DNA of 64,000 bases from Endozoicomonas sp. NE40 (GCF_040549045.1 NZ_JBEWTB010000002.1:3453501-3517500), one strand, 5' to 3'. Shown: positions 50,825 through 60,650, counted from the stretch's first letter. Translations and numbers: made by a program. Notes: generated by a model from the sequence alone, not told the origin.

Positions 50825-52258
50825 GTGAAATCCAGAGCGTTATTTTCGTTGCCTGTGAAATTAGCAGTCCTTGGTGGACTATCAGGATTTATTCAACCGG
50901 CAATGCTTGCTGCTGAACCTGAAGTCAACTTTGATCAGCAGAATAAAACGGCCCGCTTTAAATACACGGAAACCCACACCGATGTTTTAGATTTAAAAGT
51001 AGATACCTCAAAAGTCTGGAAAGCGCCAGAGCAGGATGTGTATTACTTTAAGGCTATCGATGTTAATGGTGATTTAGCGAGTGGGCGTTTTCTTCCTATT
51101 GAAAAAATTCCTCCATCTCAACTGGTCAGTGCCAGAAAGGTCAGTGCTGTTTTATCGCAACCGGCCATCGCTGACCGGATGATGCACGAAGCTTCACTGC
51201 ATGCTTATGACAGCTTTACCCGCCTGACAAGCAGCATTTTGGGAGGCAGGATTCCCGCAGCAGCCCTGTCCGGAAACCGTAACGTCGGGCTTTATGATCA
51301 GCCTTCCTCCCACTGGCTGGCGCAGCAGGAGCCCGATCCTGATGATGCTGTGGACTATCTTGGACAGGAAGAGCTTGGACAGGAAGAGCTGGGGCAGGGA
51401 GACGTCGCTGCTGATCACGATACGTTTTACAGCTATTCCCAGACGGTTACGGAGGGGGCAAAGGCTTTTATTTACGGGGAATGGTTCGGGCTGATGCAGG
51501 TCTATGGCCATTTTCTGGATCAGAAGAAAGTTAAAGATATGGCCGGGTTTAAATCAAACGGCTATGGGGTGCAGATGTCCCTGCTCCGCCCGGTTGGCAA
51601 CGAATGGCTGATAGGTGTTTATGGTGCCTGGCAAAAGCTCACGGCTGACCTGAAAGATTTTAATGGTGAGGTTGAATCGGGAACCTGGCGTCTTGGCCCC
51701 GCCATCGCCTGGCGGCATGGTTTCCTGCATGCTGAAGGACTGGTGACGTATAACTGGAATACGATTGACAGTAAAGCTCACAGCTACAAGGCGGACTATA
51801 AAAGCAAACAATGGGATGTTTATGCCCGTGGTGGTTATGACTTTGATTTAAATTACATGTCTACAGGACTAACACTCACACCTGAAGTACAGCTGATGTA
51901 TGTCAATCAGCAACGTGACGACTTCAACTGGTTTACCCAGATGGTGAAAAAAGGCAAGAGCAGTGGCTGGGTGTCACGGCTGGGGGCGGTGCTTACTTAT
52001 GAACGGGTGCAATTCAGTCAGCCGTTTGAGCTTAAACTCTCTCTGGGCTGGCAGCATTCCGATTTGAAAACCGATGACCTGGAAGTAGAGGGAAAGAAGA
52101 AAAAATACGATTATTATGACCAGAACGGTGCTTACTACTCTGTCGGGCTCGATACTTTTCTTAATGAACGGTTAAACATGAGCCTGGGCTATGGCGGCGT
52201 CTGGATGAAAGAATCGTTGTCCCATCATATTCTTGCCGGGCTGGAATTTCGTTTTTGA
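50825..52258 (+). CDS. Autotransporter-like outer-membrane beta-barrel protein
   Basis: 477 residues from GTG 50825 behind GGGAG. A signal peptide (about 1-29, ending AMLA) is followed by a passenger-like region of mixed composition (about 30-215) that includes a repeated LGQEE segment. A C-terminal barrel (about 215-477) has alternating amphipathic strands and ends in the C-terminal Phe typical of outer-membrane barrels (LAGLEFRF). The barrel pattern matches an autotransporter domain, but the passenger is short and unrecognised. It could be an adhesin or a protease-free surface protein. Single gene. Confidence 0.75.
   Translation: MKSRALFSLPVKLAVLGGLSGFIQPAMLAAEPEVNFDQQNKTARFKYTETHTDVLDLKVDTSKVWKAPEQDVYYFKAIDVNGDLASGRFLPIEKIPPSQLVSARKVSAVLSQPAIADRMMHEASLHAYDSFTRLTSSILGGRIPAAALSGNRNVGLYDQPSSHWLAQQEPDPDDAVDYLGQEELGQEELGQGDVAADHDTFYSYSQTVTEGAKAFIYGEWFGLMQVYGHFLDQKKVKDMAGFKSNGYGVQMSLLRPVGNEWLIGVYGAWQKLTADLKDFNGEVESGTWRLGPAIAWRHGFLHAEGLVTYNWNTIDSKAHSYKADYKSKQWDVYARGGYDFDLNYMSTGLTLTPEVQLMYVNQQRDDFNWFTQMVKKGKSSGWVSRLGAVLTYERVQFSQPFELKLSLGWQHSDLKTDDLEVEGKKKKYDYYDQNGAYYSVGLDTFLNERLNMSLGYGGVWMKESLSHHILAGLEFRF
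51359..51400 (+). repeat. 15-bp tandem repeat inside the outer-membrane protein gene
   Basis: CTTGGACAGGAAGAG occurs twice at 51359-51388, followed by a degenerate partial third copy. The repeat encodes LGQEE and keeps the reading frame (a multiple of 3), so copy number can vary without breaking the gene. Confidence 0.85.
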
Positions 52259-52578
52259 TTGCAGGTGACGAGCATCAGGGGTGATTCTTTATGTCGCCCT
52301 TGTGCTGACGACATGTGTTTGAGATTAAGATAGTTCGGAAAAAACGTTTTTTGAAGGTTGATAAGTTATTTATTGGCTTTGTAGCCACTTGCCGAAGATA
52401 AAAGATATTGTCGACATAGAGTAAAGATGTTGTTACGTAATTTTGTCGGAAAGTATGTCGATTAGTTTGCATACACCTTGGTTGTGAAAAACTTTAGTCT
52501 TTCTTTCTGCGAATTTGATGGCCAGGTTGTTTCTTTGGGTCATTTCTGTCTATGGAAGAGAAGTTAAGGTTGTTCTGA
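52259..52578. other. Intergenic gap before the nucleotidase gene
   Basis: 320 bases with no convincing gene. It is AT-rich in the middle and holds a 14-bp palindrome AAAAAACGTTTTTT at 52339-52352. A promoter for the downstream gene is expected here. Confidence 0.5.
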
Positions 52579-54813
52579 GTGAAACCGTTTAAGATCGCCG
52601 CATTATCCGCTGCCGTGATGATGTCACTGACTGGCTGTAGTTATGAAAATAAGCCAGCTGATACCCCGGAGCAGCCACCTTTAGCCGAGTGTAAAACCCT
52701 TTACAATACGCCTGAAGTCGTTGTTAAAGGTAATAATCACGAACTGACGGCTCAAACTATTACCATTGGTGCCACGGGCGATATGCACGGCCGTATCTGG
52801 GCTTATGATTATGCTCTGGATCGTGAAGACAGCAGTGCTGGTTTCTCCAAAATCGCTACCCTGCTGAAAAAAGAGCGGATCAACAACCCTGACATGATCA
52901 TGATCGATCTGGGTGATACGGTTCAGGGTAACTCTGCCGAGTTGTTTAACAACATGCCAATTCACCCAGTGGTCGAAACCATGAACATCATGGAGTATGA
53001 TCTGTGGGTACCGGGTAACCACGAATTTGATTTTGAGCGCAGCTTCCTCGACCGCAACCTGGTTGGTTTTAATGGGTCTGTGGTCTCCTCCAACATTATC
53101 TGGGACAAGAACTCTGACACTTGTTCAGCCAACTCCGAAAACGTCCCTTTCCTGCCTGGCTTTCAGATTTTTGATGTTAATGGTGCCAAAGTCGCTGTTG
53201 TCGGTGTAACCCCGTCGCTGGTGCCAAACTGGCAGGCGTCAAACCCTGATAACTTCCGCAACCTGGATTTTACCAATGAAGTAGAAGCGATTAGCGCATC
53301 TGTTCAGCAGGCTATTCAGAAGTACTCTCCTGATGTTGTGATTGGTGCTCTCCATCTGGGTCGCTGGGAAGCTGGTACAGGTGTCTACGAAGTAGCTTCC
53401 AAAATGGCGGACAAGTTCGATGTGATCTTTATGGGTCACGAACATGCCCAGTTTATTGAGCAGATGTATCATAATGACCCGGTTGAAGGCGGTATGAAAG
53501 ACATTACCGTTGATGGTAATGCTCAAGAGGAAGATAAAGATCTGGCAGGTATTTACAACGAGCTGAACCGTCACACCAAGGTTAAGGTTATTGAACCTGG
53601 CAAATGGGGCTGGGCGCTGGCCAAGGCTGAGATTGAGCTGAAAAAAGACACGGACGGCAACTGGAATATCGTTGATACGACACTGTCTAACCAGGTTGTG
53701 ACGGACATTGAAGAAAGTGTTGAGATTCAGGATAAGTTCCGTGATACCCACAAAACATCTGTTGATGATGCCAATCAGGTGATTGGTAGAGTTGAGGGTT
53801 ACTTTACCAACTCTCCAACAGGTTATGTGGATGAAGCGACTAACGAAAACTATGAGTTTGTAGAAGGTTTTGGTCCGCGTCTGTACACGACAATCCATCA
53901 CGCTAAAGTGGCTGATATGCCTTTGGTTGATTTAATTAACCAGCTGCAGGTCAGCAGGGTAGAAGAAGTATTTGCTAAAGATAGCAGCATCAGCCACACG
54001 ACCGTAGACGTGTCTGCAGCGGCACTGTTTGCAGACACTTCGAATCTGGTAGACGGTCAGGAATATCGTAAAAAAGACAGTTCTAACCTGTATATGTACG
54101 ACAATATGCTAGTTGCTGTGGAAATCAGTGGCGCAAACCTGAAAGACTATATGGAGTGGTCTTACACTTATCTGAAGGGGTATCAGGAGGGAGATTTAAC
54201 CGTTTCTTTCAATACCGATATTCCATCGTTCAATTACGATCTGTTTGATGGTGAGGGCTTTCGGTATGAAGTGGACCTGTCAAAGGCTCCTCGTGTGAAT
54301 GGTCATGACGGAAAGCGAATCATCATCCATGAAATTGCAGGTGCGGCGTTTGATGAAAACGCTACTTATGTTCTGGCCATTAACGACTATCGCTATGGCT
54401 CCACCTTGTTGCCAATGGGCTGGATCACCGAAGATGACAAACTCTGGGACTCTTCTAATGAGACTGTTTACGCTATTCGTGACATGCTGACTGAAAAGGT
54501 TGCAAAGCAGGGTGGCCTCAAGCGTGAAGACTATGTTAACCAGAACTGGTTTATTACCCAGTATGGTCAAGCAGACGACAATGGGAAGGTGACTGATAAA
54601 GGCGCGATTCTGGCTCTGCGCGAAGATGGTGGTGCTGGTCAGGAATTGTGGGAACGTCTGGTCAACAAAGAGATCTGTGTTGTACTCGAAGGTGACCGGA
54701 CCCGGGCTATTGGTGTATCAGTGAACATCAACGATGAAAGCTCCTGGTATGAAAACCCTGAATTCAGTAAAGACGCTAGCCAGGAAGACCTATACAGAGG
54801 TTGCTCCAGCTAA
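52579..54813 (+). CDS. Lipoprotein bifunctional metallophosphatase/5'-nucleotidase
   Basis: 744 residues from GTG 52579. A lipobox TGCS (Cys20) shows a lipoprotein. The N-terminal metallophosphatase domain has GDMHGRI (about 68-74), DLGDTVQGN, GNHEFDFE and GHEHAQ, which supply the two-metal ligands. The C-terminal 5'-nucleotidase domain (about 410-700) has the expected VEISGANLKDYMEWS and YVLAINDY elements. It hydrolyses nucleotides or nucleotide sugars outside the inner membrane to salvage nucleosides and phosphate. The substrate range is inferred. It is followed by a strong terminator. Confidence 0.92.
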   Translation: MKPFKIAALSAAVMMSLTGCSYENKPADTPEQPPLAECKTLYNTPEVVVKGNNHELTAQTITIGATGDMHGRIWAYDYALDREDSSAGFSKIATLLKKERINNPDMIMIDLGDTVQGNSAELFNNMPIHPVVETMNIMEYDLWVPGNHEFDFERSFLDRNLVGFNGSVVSSNIIWDKNSDTCSANSENVPFLPGFQIFDVNGAKVAVVGVTPSLVPNWQASNPDNFRNLDFTNEVEAISASVQQAIQKYSPDVVIGALHLGRWEAGTGVYEVASKMADKFDVIFMGHEHAQFIEQMYHNDPVEGGMKDITVDGNAQEEDKDLAGIYNELNRHTKVKVIEPGKWGWALAKAEIELKKDTDGNWNIVDTTLSNQVVTDIEESVEIQDKFRDTHKTSVDDANQVIGRVEGYFTNSPTGYVDEATNENYEFVEGFGPRLYTTIHHAKVADMPLVDLINQLQVSRVEEVFAKDSSISHTTVDVSAAALFADTSNLVDGQEYRKKDSSNLYMYDNMLVAVEISGANLKDYMEWSYTYLKGYQEGDLTVSFNTDIPSFNYDLFDGEGFRYEVDLSKAPRVNGHDGKRIIIHEIAGAAFDENATYVLAINDYRYGSTLLPMGWITEDDKLWDSSNETVYAIRDMLTEKVAKQGGLKREDYVNQNWFITQYGQADDNGKVTDKGAILALREDGGAGQELWERLVNKEICVVLEGDRTRAIGVSVNINDESSWYENPEFSKDASQEDLYRGCSS

Positions 54814-54840
54814 ACTGGTGTAGATTTTTTCAGACTTCTG

Positions 54841-54881
54841 AAAACAAACAGGGCGCATTTTACATGCGCCCTGTTTGTTTT
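54841..54881 (+). terminator. Terminator after the 5'-nucleotidase gene
   Basis: An 18-bp perfect stem (AAAACAAACAGGGCGCAT and complement) with a 5-nt loop and T-rich exit. It lies just before the YibE/F gene start. Confidence 0.92.
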
Positions 54882-54891
54882 GGTGACTGAC

Positions 54892-56017
54892 ATGCTAAAA
54901 CGATTGTTATTTCCTGCAACGGTTTTTCTGCTGGCTACGTTTATTCTCTGGTATTCGCCCCAGGTCAGCGAAAGTTTTCGTCCCGCGCGCCTATAACCCA
55001 CAACACCTGGTGCGTGCTCAGGTGGTTGAGGTGCTGCTTGAAGAAGTCAGGCCGGATAATGCTGTTCCAAGCATTGTCACTGGTCGTCAGCAGCTTCTGG
55101 TAAAAATTCTTGAAGGCGATCAGACGGGTGAAGAACATAAGGTGATGAACAACATTAGTCGCCTGCACAATGTCTACGTCCAGCCGGGAGATGAGTTTAT
55201 ATTACTGATTCGCCAGCGCGGTGATTCCGAAATCTACTGGCCGTTCAACCACGACCGGGCGGGGGCGGTGTACTGGATGCTGGGCCTGATGGTGGCACTA
55301 ATCCTGATCATGGGAAAAATGCAGGGGCTGAACTCCATTGTTTCCCTGTACTTTACCGGTTCTCTACTGATCGGTGTTTTAATTCCCGGGTTGTTTGCCG
55401 GGTTGAACCCTGTATTGCTGACCATTGGGCTGATGGCTGTAAAAATAGTGGTCAATTTCCTGCTCGTGGCAGGCTATAACCGAAAATCCCTGGTGGCCAT
55501 GCTGGGAACCCTGGGAGGGGTGATTGTTGCCGGTGTTATTGCACAGTTTTTTGGTGAAATGGCTCAACTGAATGGTCTGTATCTGGATAAAGGCGAAGAC
55601 CTGATCTATCTGGGGAGTAATAACCAGCTTCAGGTGCGCTGGCTGTTGTTTGTAGCCATTATGATTTCTGCCCTGGGTGCCGTCATGGATGTCGCAATTT
55701 CCATGGTGTCTTCTTACCATGAATTGCGGGAGGTCAGCCCGGAGCAGCCGGAAAGTGAACGACTGCTTGCAACTATTAATATTGGTCGTGACATTATGGG
55801 GACAATGACCAATACACTGATTCTCGCGTTTGTCGGAAGCTCCCTGACCACCATCATGATGGTTTGGGGATTCCAGATGCCCGTGATTCAGTTTATGAAT
55901 ATTCCGGCCATTTCTCTTGCCATGATTCATGGTCTGGCAGGAAGTATCGGATTGATTATGACGATTCCAATCACCGTACTGTTTGCCAGTCTGGTTTATA
56001 ACCGGAAAGGCAGCTAA
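54892..56017 (+). pseudogene. YibE/F family membrane protein, frameshifted near the N-terminus
   Basis: ATG 54892 opens a signal/anchor-like frame (MLKRLLFPATVFLLATFILW) that hits TAA at 54994. In the next frame the family sequence continues without a gap: RAYNPQHLVRAQVVEVLLEEV. One extra base in TCCCGCGCGCC (54981-54991) explains it. Removing it gives a 374-residue protein with an extracytoplasmic N-terminal region and about 8 membrane helices (from about residue 122), typical of YibE/F. The rest reads MKIVVNFLLVAGYNRKSL.. without disruption. It is either a recent mutation or a sequencing error. YibE/F function is unknown, with a suggested role in cation or metabolite export. Confidence 0.8.
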
Positions 56018-56024
56018 AAAGCAG

Positions 56025-56046
56025 GCGGGACATTCTCATGTCCCGC
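56025..56046 (-). terminator. Terminator after the Lon-like gene
   Basis: GCGGGACAT and ATGTCCCGC form a 9-bp stem with a 4-nt loop. On the minus strand CTGC and TTTTT follow. It separates two convergent genes. Confidence 0.6.
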
Positions 56047-56096
56047 ACTATTGTCCCGTACTATTGCTTCAGGACAATGCTTCAGGAAGAAGCTTG

Positions 56097-58475
56097 TCAG
56101 CTGCCCTCTTTAGACAACTCTGAAATTTCTTTCAGACGGTTGACCACTTTGAAGTTCAAAGAACCTTTGGTGTATTCCCCTTTGCTATTCAGACTTCCCG
56201 GCTTGCAGCCGGTCAGCAGCTCCAGTGCTTCTTCCGCATGATTAACGGCATAAACACTGAACTGTTTTGCCCGAACAGCATCGACCACTTTTTGATGCAG
56301 CATCAGGTTGCGGACGTTGGCTGCGGGAATAATAACCCCCTGGTCGCCTGTCAGTCCGCGGGCAGCACAGAGATCAAAGAAACCTTCAATCTTCTCGTTC
56401 ACGCCGCCAATAGCCTGCACCTCGCCGTATTGGTTCATGGAGCCAGTCACGGCAAAGCTTTGTTTAATAGGGGTGTCGGTCAGGGCAGAAATCAGACAGC
56501 ACAACTCTGCCAGTGAGGCGCTGTCGCCATCGATATAACCATAAGATTGCTCCATCGCCAGACTGGCAGAAATGGCCAGAGGGAATTTCTGAGCATACTT
56601 GTTACCCAGGTAGCCAGAGATAATCATAACCCCCTTGGAGTGAATGGCCTGACCCAGCTGAACTTCCCGTTCAATATCCACGACACCCTGAGAGCCCGGG
56701 TAAACGGCTGCAGTAATTCGGGCCGGTGAGCCAAAACTGGTGTCGCCAATGGAGAGTACGGTAAGACCGTTGATCTTGCCGACTTTCTCCCCTTCTGAAT
56801 CGATCAGAATGCTGCCTTCCAGCATTTCGTCCAGAATCTGCTTGCTGACCCTGCCGGTACGTTCAGCCTTGGCAGCAATAGCGCGATCAACGTGTTCGTG
56901 ATTGATTTTGCGACCCCGACCCATGCGACGAATAAAATCGGCTTCTGCCAACAGGTCAAACAGATCGCCGATTTTGGCTGACATTTCGCGCTGATGCTCA
57001 GCCATACGGGAACTCTGCTCAACCATACGAGACACTGCAGAAGCGGTCAGGGGTGGATAGCCTTCATCGTCTGCCCGGTTTTTTAAAAGCTGGGAGAATG
57101 CCTGAACCGAGTCCGGATCACGGACAATACGGTCGTCGAAGTCGACCAGAACCCTAAACATTTCATGGAAATCCGGGTCGAGTTGTTGCAGGACATAATA
57201 AATGTCCCTTGAGCCTACCAGAATAATTTTGACATTCAGGGGTATTACTTCCGGATTCAGGGTAATGGTATTAAGCATTCCCAGTTCCGCATAGGGTGAC
57301 TCAATTTTCAGCTGTTTCTCTTTAAGCGCACGTTTCAGAGCTTCCCAGACAAAAGGTTCTTCCAGCAGTTTATTAGCATCGAGCAACAGATAGCCGCCAT
57401 TGGCCTGATGCAGTGAGCCAGGGCAGATCTGGCGGTAGTTGGTGACCAGCGCTCCCATTTCACTGGCGTATTCGATGCGACCAAACAGGTTTTTGTAGCT
57501 CGGGTGTGATTCGTAAATAACCGGGGCTACCCCGTTGTCTTCCATCGCCACCACCAGATTCGGAGCGTACAGCTCGATCAGTGCTGCCCGTTTGCTGGAA
57601 TCTTCTTTGGATTCCATTGCCCTGTCGTCTGCCAGCAGGTCAATAACGGAACGATGCAGGTGCTGTTTCACGGCCTCCAGGTATTTCAGAACGTTTTTCT
57701 GGTTGCTGTATTCCTTTCGCAGTGGTTTCAGCAGCGGTTCCAGCGCTTGGTCAATGGTGTTCTGGTTCAGCTTCTGCAGCTTTTCGTTCGACTCCCGCTT
57801 CCACTGTGGTAACTCGACCAGTGACTCATTGAGCATGGTTTCCAGCTCACCGATGTCGTTATTAAATTTGGTGCGTTTTTCATCCGGTAGCTGGGCGAAT
57901 TCCGTTTCGTCCATGGCTTTGCCTTTCTGCATCGGGGTAAAACTGAGCGAGCCCTGTTCTCTGTAGAGGGCAATATCACGTTTCAGTGCTTCCTGCTCAA
58001 TTTCATCAATAGTCTGGTCGTAGCGTTTGTTAAACTCTCTTTCAATCAGACTTTTCCGCTGCTGATAGGTGGGGTTCTCAAAGGCTGCCGGGAATGTCAG
58101 CAGAAGGCTGTCGACGAACTCGTCAAAATGTTTTTGTAATTTGTTGCCATGACCTGCCGGTAGTTGCAAGACTTTGGGTTCGCGGGTGTTATCAAAATTA
58201 TTAATGTATGCCCAGTCGTCGGGTGGACTCTGACGTTTGGCTTCGGTTTCCAGGTATTTCCGCAAATAGGACATTCGTCCAGTACCAGATTCGCCCATAA
58301 CATAAATGTTATAGCCGGTCCGGTGCATGGCCACTCCGAACTGGATAGCGCTGGTGGCACGCTCCTGCCCCAGGATGCCAACATAGTTCTCTAACTCGTC
58401 GGTTGATTTAAAGCCGAGCTCCTTGACTGGCTGTTTTGCAATAAGTTGATTGGTTGATAATTTGAGTTTTTTCAC
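56097..58475 (-). CDS. Lon-like ATP-dependent protease (AAA_32/LonB type)
   Basis: 792 residues. The Walker-A-like loop GESGTGRMS (61-69) has Arg where Lys is usual. The family probably tolerates this, but ATP hydrolysis should be tested. A coiled middle domain (about 130-300) carries many charged helices. The AAA core includes GGYLLLDANKLLEEPFVWE. The C-terminal Lon protease domain (about 560-760) holds the Ser-Lys dyad: Ser in GDSASLAELCC and Lys in GGVNEKIEGFF. It would degrade damaged or regulatory proteins. It is related to E. coli YcbZ/LonH-type proteins. A single gene, convergent with YibE/F. Confidence 0.9.
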   Translation of the reverse strand: MKKLKLSTNQLIAKQPVKELGFKSTDELENYVGILGQERATSAIQFGVAMHRTGYNIYVMGESGTGRMSYLRKYLETEAKRQSPPDDWAYINNFDNTREPKVLQLPAGHGNKLQKHFDEFVDSLLLTFPAAFENPTYQQRKSLIEREFNKRYDQTIDEIEQEALKRDIALYREQGSLSFTPMQKGKAMDETEFAQLPDEKRTKFNNDIGELETMLNESLVELPQWKRESNEKLQKLNQNTIDQALEPLLKPLRKEYSNQKNVLKYLEAVKQHLHRSVIDLLADDRAMESKEDSSKRAALIELYAPNLVVAMEDNGVAPVIYESHPSYKNLFGRIEYASEMGALVTNYRQICPGSLHQANGGYLLLDANKLLEEPFVWEALKRALKEKQLKIESPYAELGMLNTITLNPEVIPLNVKIILVGSRDIYYVLQQLDPDFHEMFRVLVDFDDRIVRDPDSVQAFSQLLKNRADDEGYPPLTASAVSRMVEQSSRMAEHQREMSAKIGDLFDLLAEADFIRRMGRGRKINHEHVDRAIAAKAERTGRVSKQILDEMLEGSILIDSEGEKVGKINGLTVLSIGDTSFGSPARITAAVYPGSQGVVDIEREVQLGQAIHSKGVMIISGYLGNKYAQKFPLAISASLAMEQSYGYIDGDSASLAELCCLISALTDTPIKQSFAVTGSMNQYGEVQAIGGVNEKIEGFFDLCAARGLTGDQGVIIPAANVRNLMLHQKVVDAVRAKQFSVYAVNHAEEALELLTGCKPGSLNSKGEYTKGSLNFKVVNRLKEISELSKEGS

Positions 58476-58802
58476 TAAAGCCTGCCACTTACCTTTCTAT
58501 GATTCCAAATGATGACGAACACCTTTGTGGAAAAAACGTCCACATTGCAGGCGCTGCACGAGCTACCAATCGACTCGTTCAATATCATGTGTGAATAGGA
58601 TAATGCTTTTTAACAATAGATGTTACGGCTCGCCGAAAAAAACTACCGACTTTTGCAGTAGATACCGATAAAGTAATCAATGTGAGTGCATTAAATGGAA
58701 CACTTGTACTTTTTAGTATGAAAATGCAGCTCCTTAAGCTCTGTAGCAATCCTGGTTTGCAGTGCTTTGTTATTGAGACGTATCAGGGATTGGAGGTGAC
58801 GG
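58476..58802. other. Divergent gap between the Lon-like gene and dacB
   Basis: 327 bases with no credible gene. It must hold promoters for both flanking genes. No clear operator or terminator was recognised. Confidence 0.5.
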
Positions 58803-60233
58803 GTGAGACGTGTGATCAGGCTTTTAACTTTTCTTGGATTATTATGCGCTTTTACAACGGTGGCCGCAGATGCAGTGGTGACCAGGCTTGAAAATCTGGT
58901 GTCTGAATTGCCCGAGGGCAGCGTTTACTCAATACAGGTCAGGGACCCGATAAAAGGTAAGGTTCTTTTTGAACAGGGGGCTCATCTTAACCTGATACCT
59001 GCCAGCACCTTAAAAGTACTCACCGCGACCCTTGCTTATGATGCTTTAGGACAGGAGTTCCGTTATAGCACACACATCGCATCAGAAAACAAAGTCACCG
59101 GAAAAGGAGTGGTAAACGGTGCGGTCATGTTGTCGTTCAGTGGCGATCCGTCGCTTAAACGGGAACACCTGAATGATTTAGTGGTTCAGCTGAAAGAGAA
59201 TAAGATCGACACCATCGCCGGTGACCTCTGGCTCGATGGCGCAGTGTATTCTGGGTACGACCGTGCAGGTGGCGTGAGCTGGGATGATTTGAATATCTGT
59301 TTTGCGGCCCCGGCAGCGGCAATGATTCTTGACCGTAACTGTTTCTATGGCTGGTTAAAACCGGGCAAGAAGGAAGGTGATCCGGCAATCATGGAATACG
59401 ACAGGCCCGAATGGAATCTGGAAGTGGATAATCGGGTCGTGACTCAGAAGTCACCGGACGAGGAGCGCTGTACCCAGAAGGTTCGCCCATCAGCAGAGTA
59501 TGAGTACGAATTGCAGGGGTGTATCGCCCCTGAATCCAGACCCTTGCGAATGGCTTTTTCGGTCAGCAATGTCGAGCGAGCCGTTGAACGTTTCATGTAT
59601 GGATTGCTGGAACAGCACGATATCAGTCTCAAAGGGCGGATTATTGCCGGACGGCCTGAACTGAACATGCCCTACACGATTGCGGAACATCATTCTCAGC
59701 CTCTGCCAGAGCTGCTACGTCCGGTTCTGGAAGATTCCGACAACCTGTACTCGGACAGCATTCTGAAAACGGTCGGGCGTCAGACATCCGGTAAGGCCGG
59801 TTCCTATGAGACGGGCATTGAGTCGGCACGGACACTTCTGGGTAATAAAGGTGTGGGCTTTGGAAGCAGTCGGCTTGTCGATGGTTCGGGTCTGTCCCGG
59901 TACAATTTTATCAGTGCTGCAACGCTGGTGGATATCCTGATGCTGGGCTGGAAGCAGTGGGGCGAGGAGAGTCCGTGGTTGAATCAACGCAAGCGCAAAG
60001 AGCAATGGTTTAAAACAGGCTATATGAGTGGTGTCCGCAGCATGGCCGGATACGTTTTTCCAGACAATGGCAGGCCGCTGGTTTTTGCAGTGATTTTAAA
60101 TGGTTTGATGCCACCTCTGCCCGCTACAGACAAGGAAATGCGGGCGTTCCGACAGGATATCAGGGCATTTCATCGTTCGTTTTTGAAAGTGCTGGGTGAT
60201 TCCGGTAAAACGTTAGATATAAGCGCCAAATAG
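58803..60233 (+). CDS. dacB: D-alanyl-D-alanine carboxypeptidase/endopeptidase (PBP4)
   Basis: 476 residues from GTG 58803 behind GGAGGTGA. The signal peptide (about 1-22) ends in VAA. The penicillin-binding motifs are SxxK at 68-71 (STLK), SxN in EDSDNLYSD and KTG in FKTGYMSG near residue 402. The extra domain between SxxK and SxN is typical of S13 peptidases. It removes the terminal D-Ala or cuts D-Ala-mDAP crosslinks in the periplasm. Single gene, followed by repeat-rich sequence. Confidence 0.93.
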   Translation: MRRVIRLLTFLGLLCAFTTVAADAVVTRLENLVSELPEGSVYSIQVRDPIKGKVLFEQGAHLNLIPASTLKVLTATLAYDALGQEFRYSTHIASENKVTGKGVVNGAVMLSFSGDPSLKREHLNDLVVQLKENKIDTIAGDLWLDGAVYSGYDRAGGVSWDDLNICFAAPAAAMILDRNCFYGWLKPGKKEGDPAIMEYDRPEWNLEVDNRVVTQKSPDEERCTQKVRPSAEYEYELQGCIAPESRPLRMAFSVSNVERAVERFMYGLLEQHDISLKGRIIAGRPELNMPYTIAEHHSQPLPELLRPVLEDSDNLYSDSILKTVGRQTSGKAGSYETGIESARTLLGNKGVGFGSSRLVDGSGLSRYNFISAATLVDILMLGWKQWGEESPWLNQRKRKEQWFKTGYMSGVRSMAGYVFPDNGRPLVFAVILNGLMPPLPATDKEMRAFRQDIRAFHRSFLKVLGDSGKTLDISAK

Positions 60234-60270
60234 TTGCTAAGTAATTGCTAAATAGTTGTCAGGTAGTTGG
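60231..60270 (+). repeat. Degenerate 11-bp tandem repeat at the dacB stop
   Basis: TAGTTGCTAAG, TAATTGCTAAA, TAGTTGTCAGG and a partial fourth unit follow one another, starting at the TAG stop codon. Several in-frame stops result. Confidence 0.6.
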
Positions 60271-60515
60271 AGCCAGGCACTTCTCAACATTTGAAATTAA
60301 TCAGGGAGCTTCTATATTCCTTGACGGCAAATAATAAAGATTAATAACAGACTGCTTATTTCAGGAATTGCTTATTTCGGAGCAGCAGCCTGTTGAATTT
60401 CGAATGTATAACCACAAATGCAGGATCACAGCAGGATCAAAAAGTCACTTCTCTGAAACTCAATACGGTTGTCCAACGGTAACAGGGCAATTGTGCTTTT
60501 ATGTGCAGGCCTTGT

Positions 60516-60589
60516 TTAGATGTGTAGGTAAAGGCTTAGATGTGTAGGTGAAAGGCATAGAGGTGTGGGTGAAAGGCATAGGTGACAGG
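60516..60589 (+). repeat. 20/21-bp tandem repeat upstream of the ABC operon
   Basis: TTAGATGTGTAGGTAAAGGC (60516), TTAGATGTGTAGGTGAAAGGC (60536), a diverged third copy (60557) and a partial fourth form about 3.5 units just upstream of the ABC genes. The 417-bp gap from dacB otherwise holds no gene. It may be a binding-site array or slippage-prone sequence. Confidence 0.7.
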
Positions 60590-60650
60590 TTGCATTCGCA
60601 GGAGCGTTAAAGAGTTTTAACAAAGCAACTGGAGACTGGATGGGGCGACG

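Noticed and set aside
52275..52472. 65-codon minus-strand frame in the gap before the nucleotidase
   Set aside because: No ribosome site or known pattern, and AT-rich intergenic composition.
58682..58891. 69-codon plus-strand frame overlapping the start of dacB
   Set aside because: It overlaps a certain gene in another frame and has no family resemblance.
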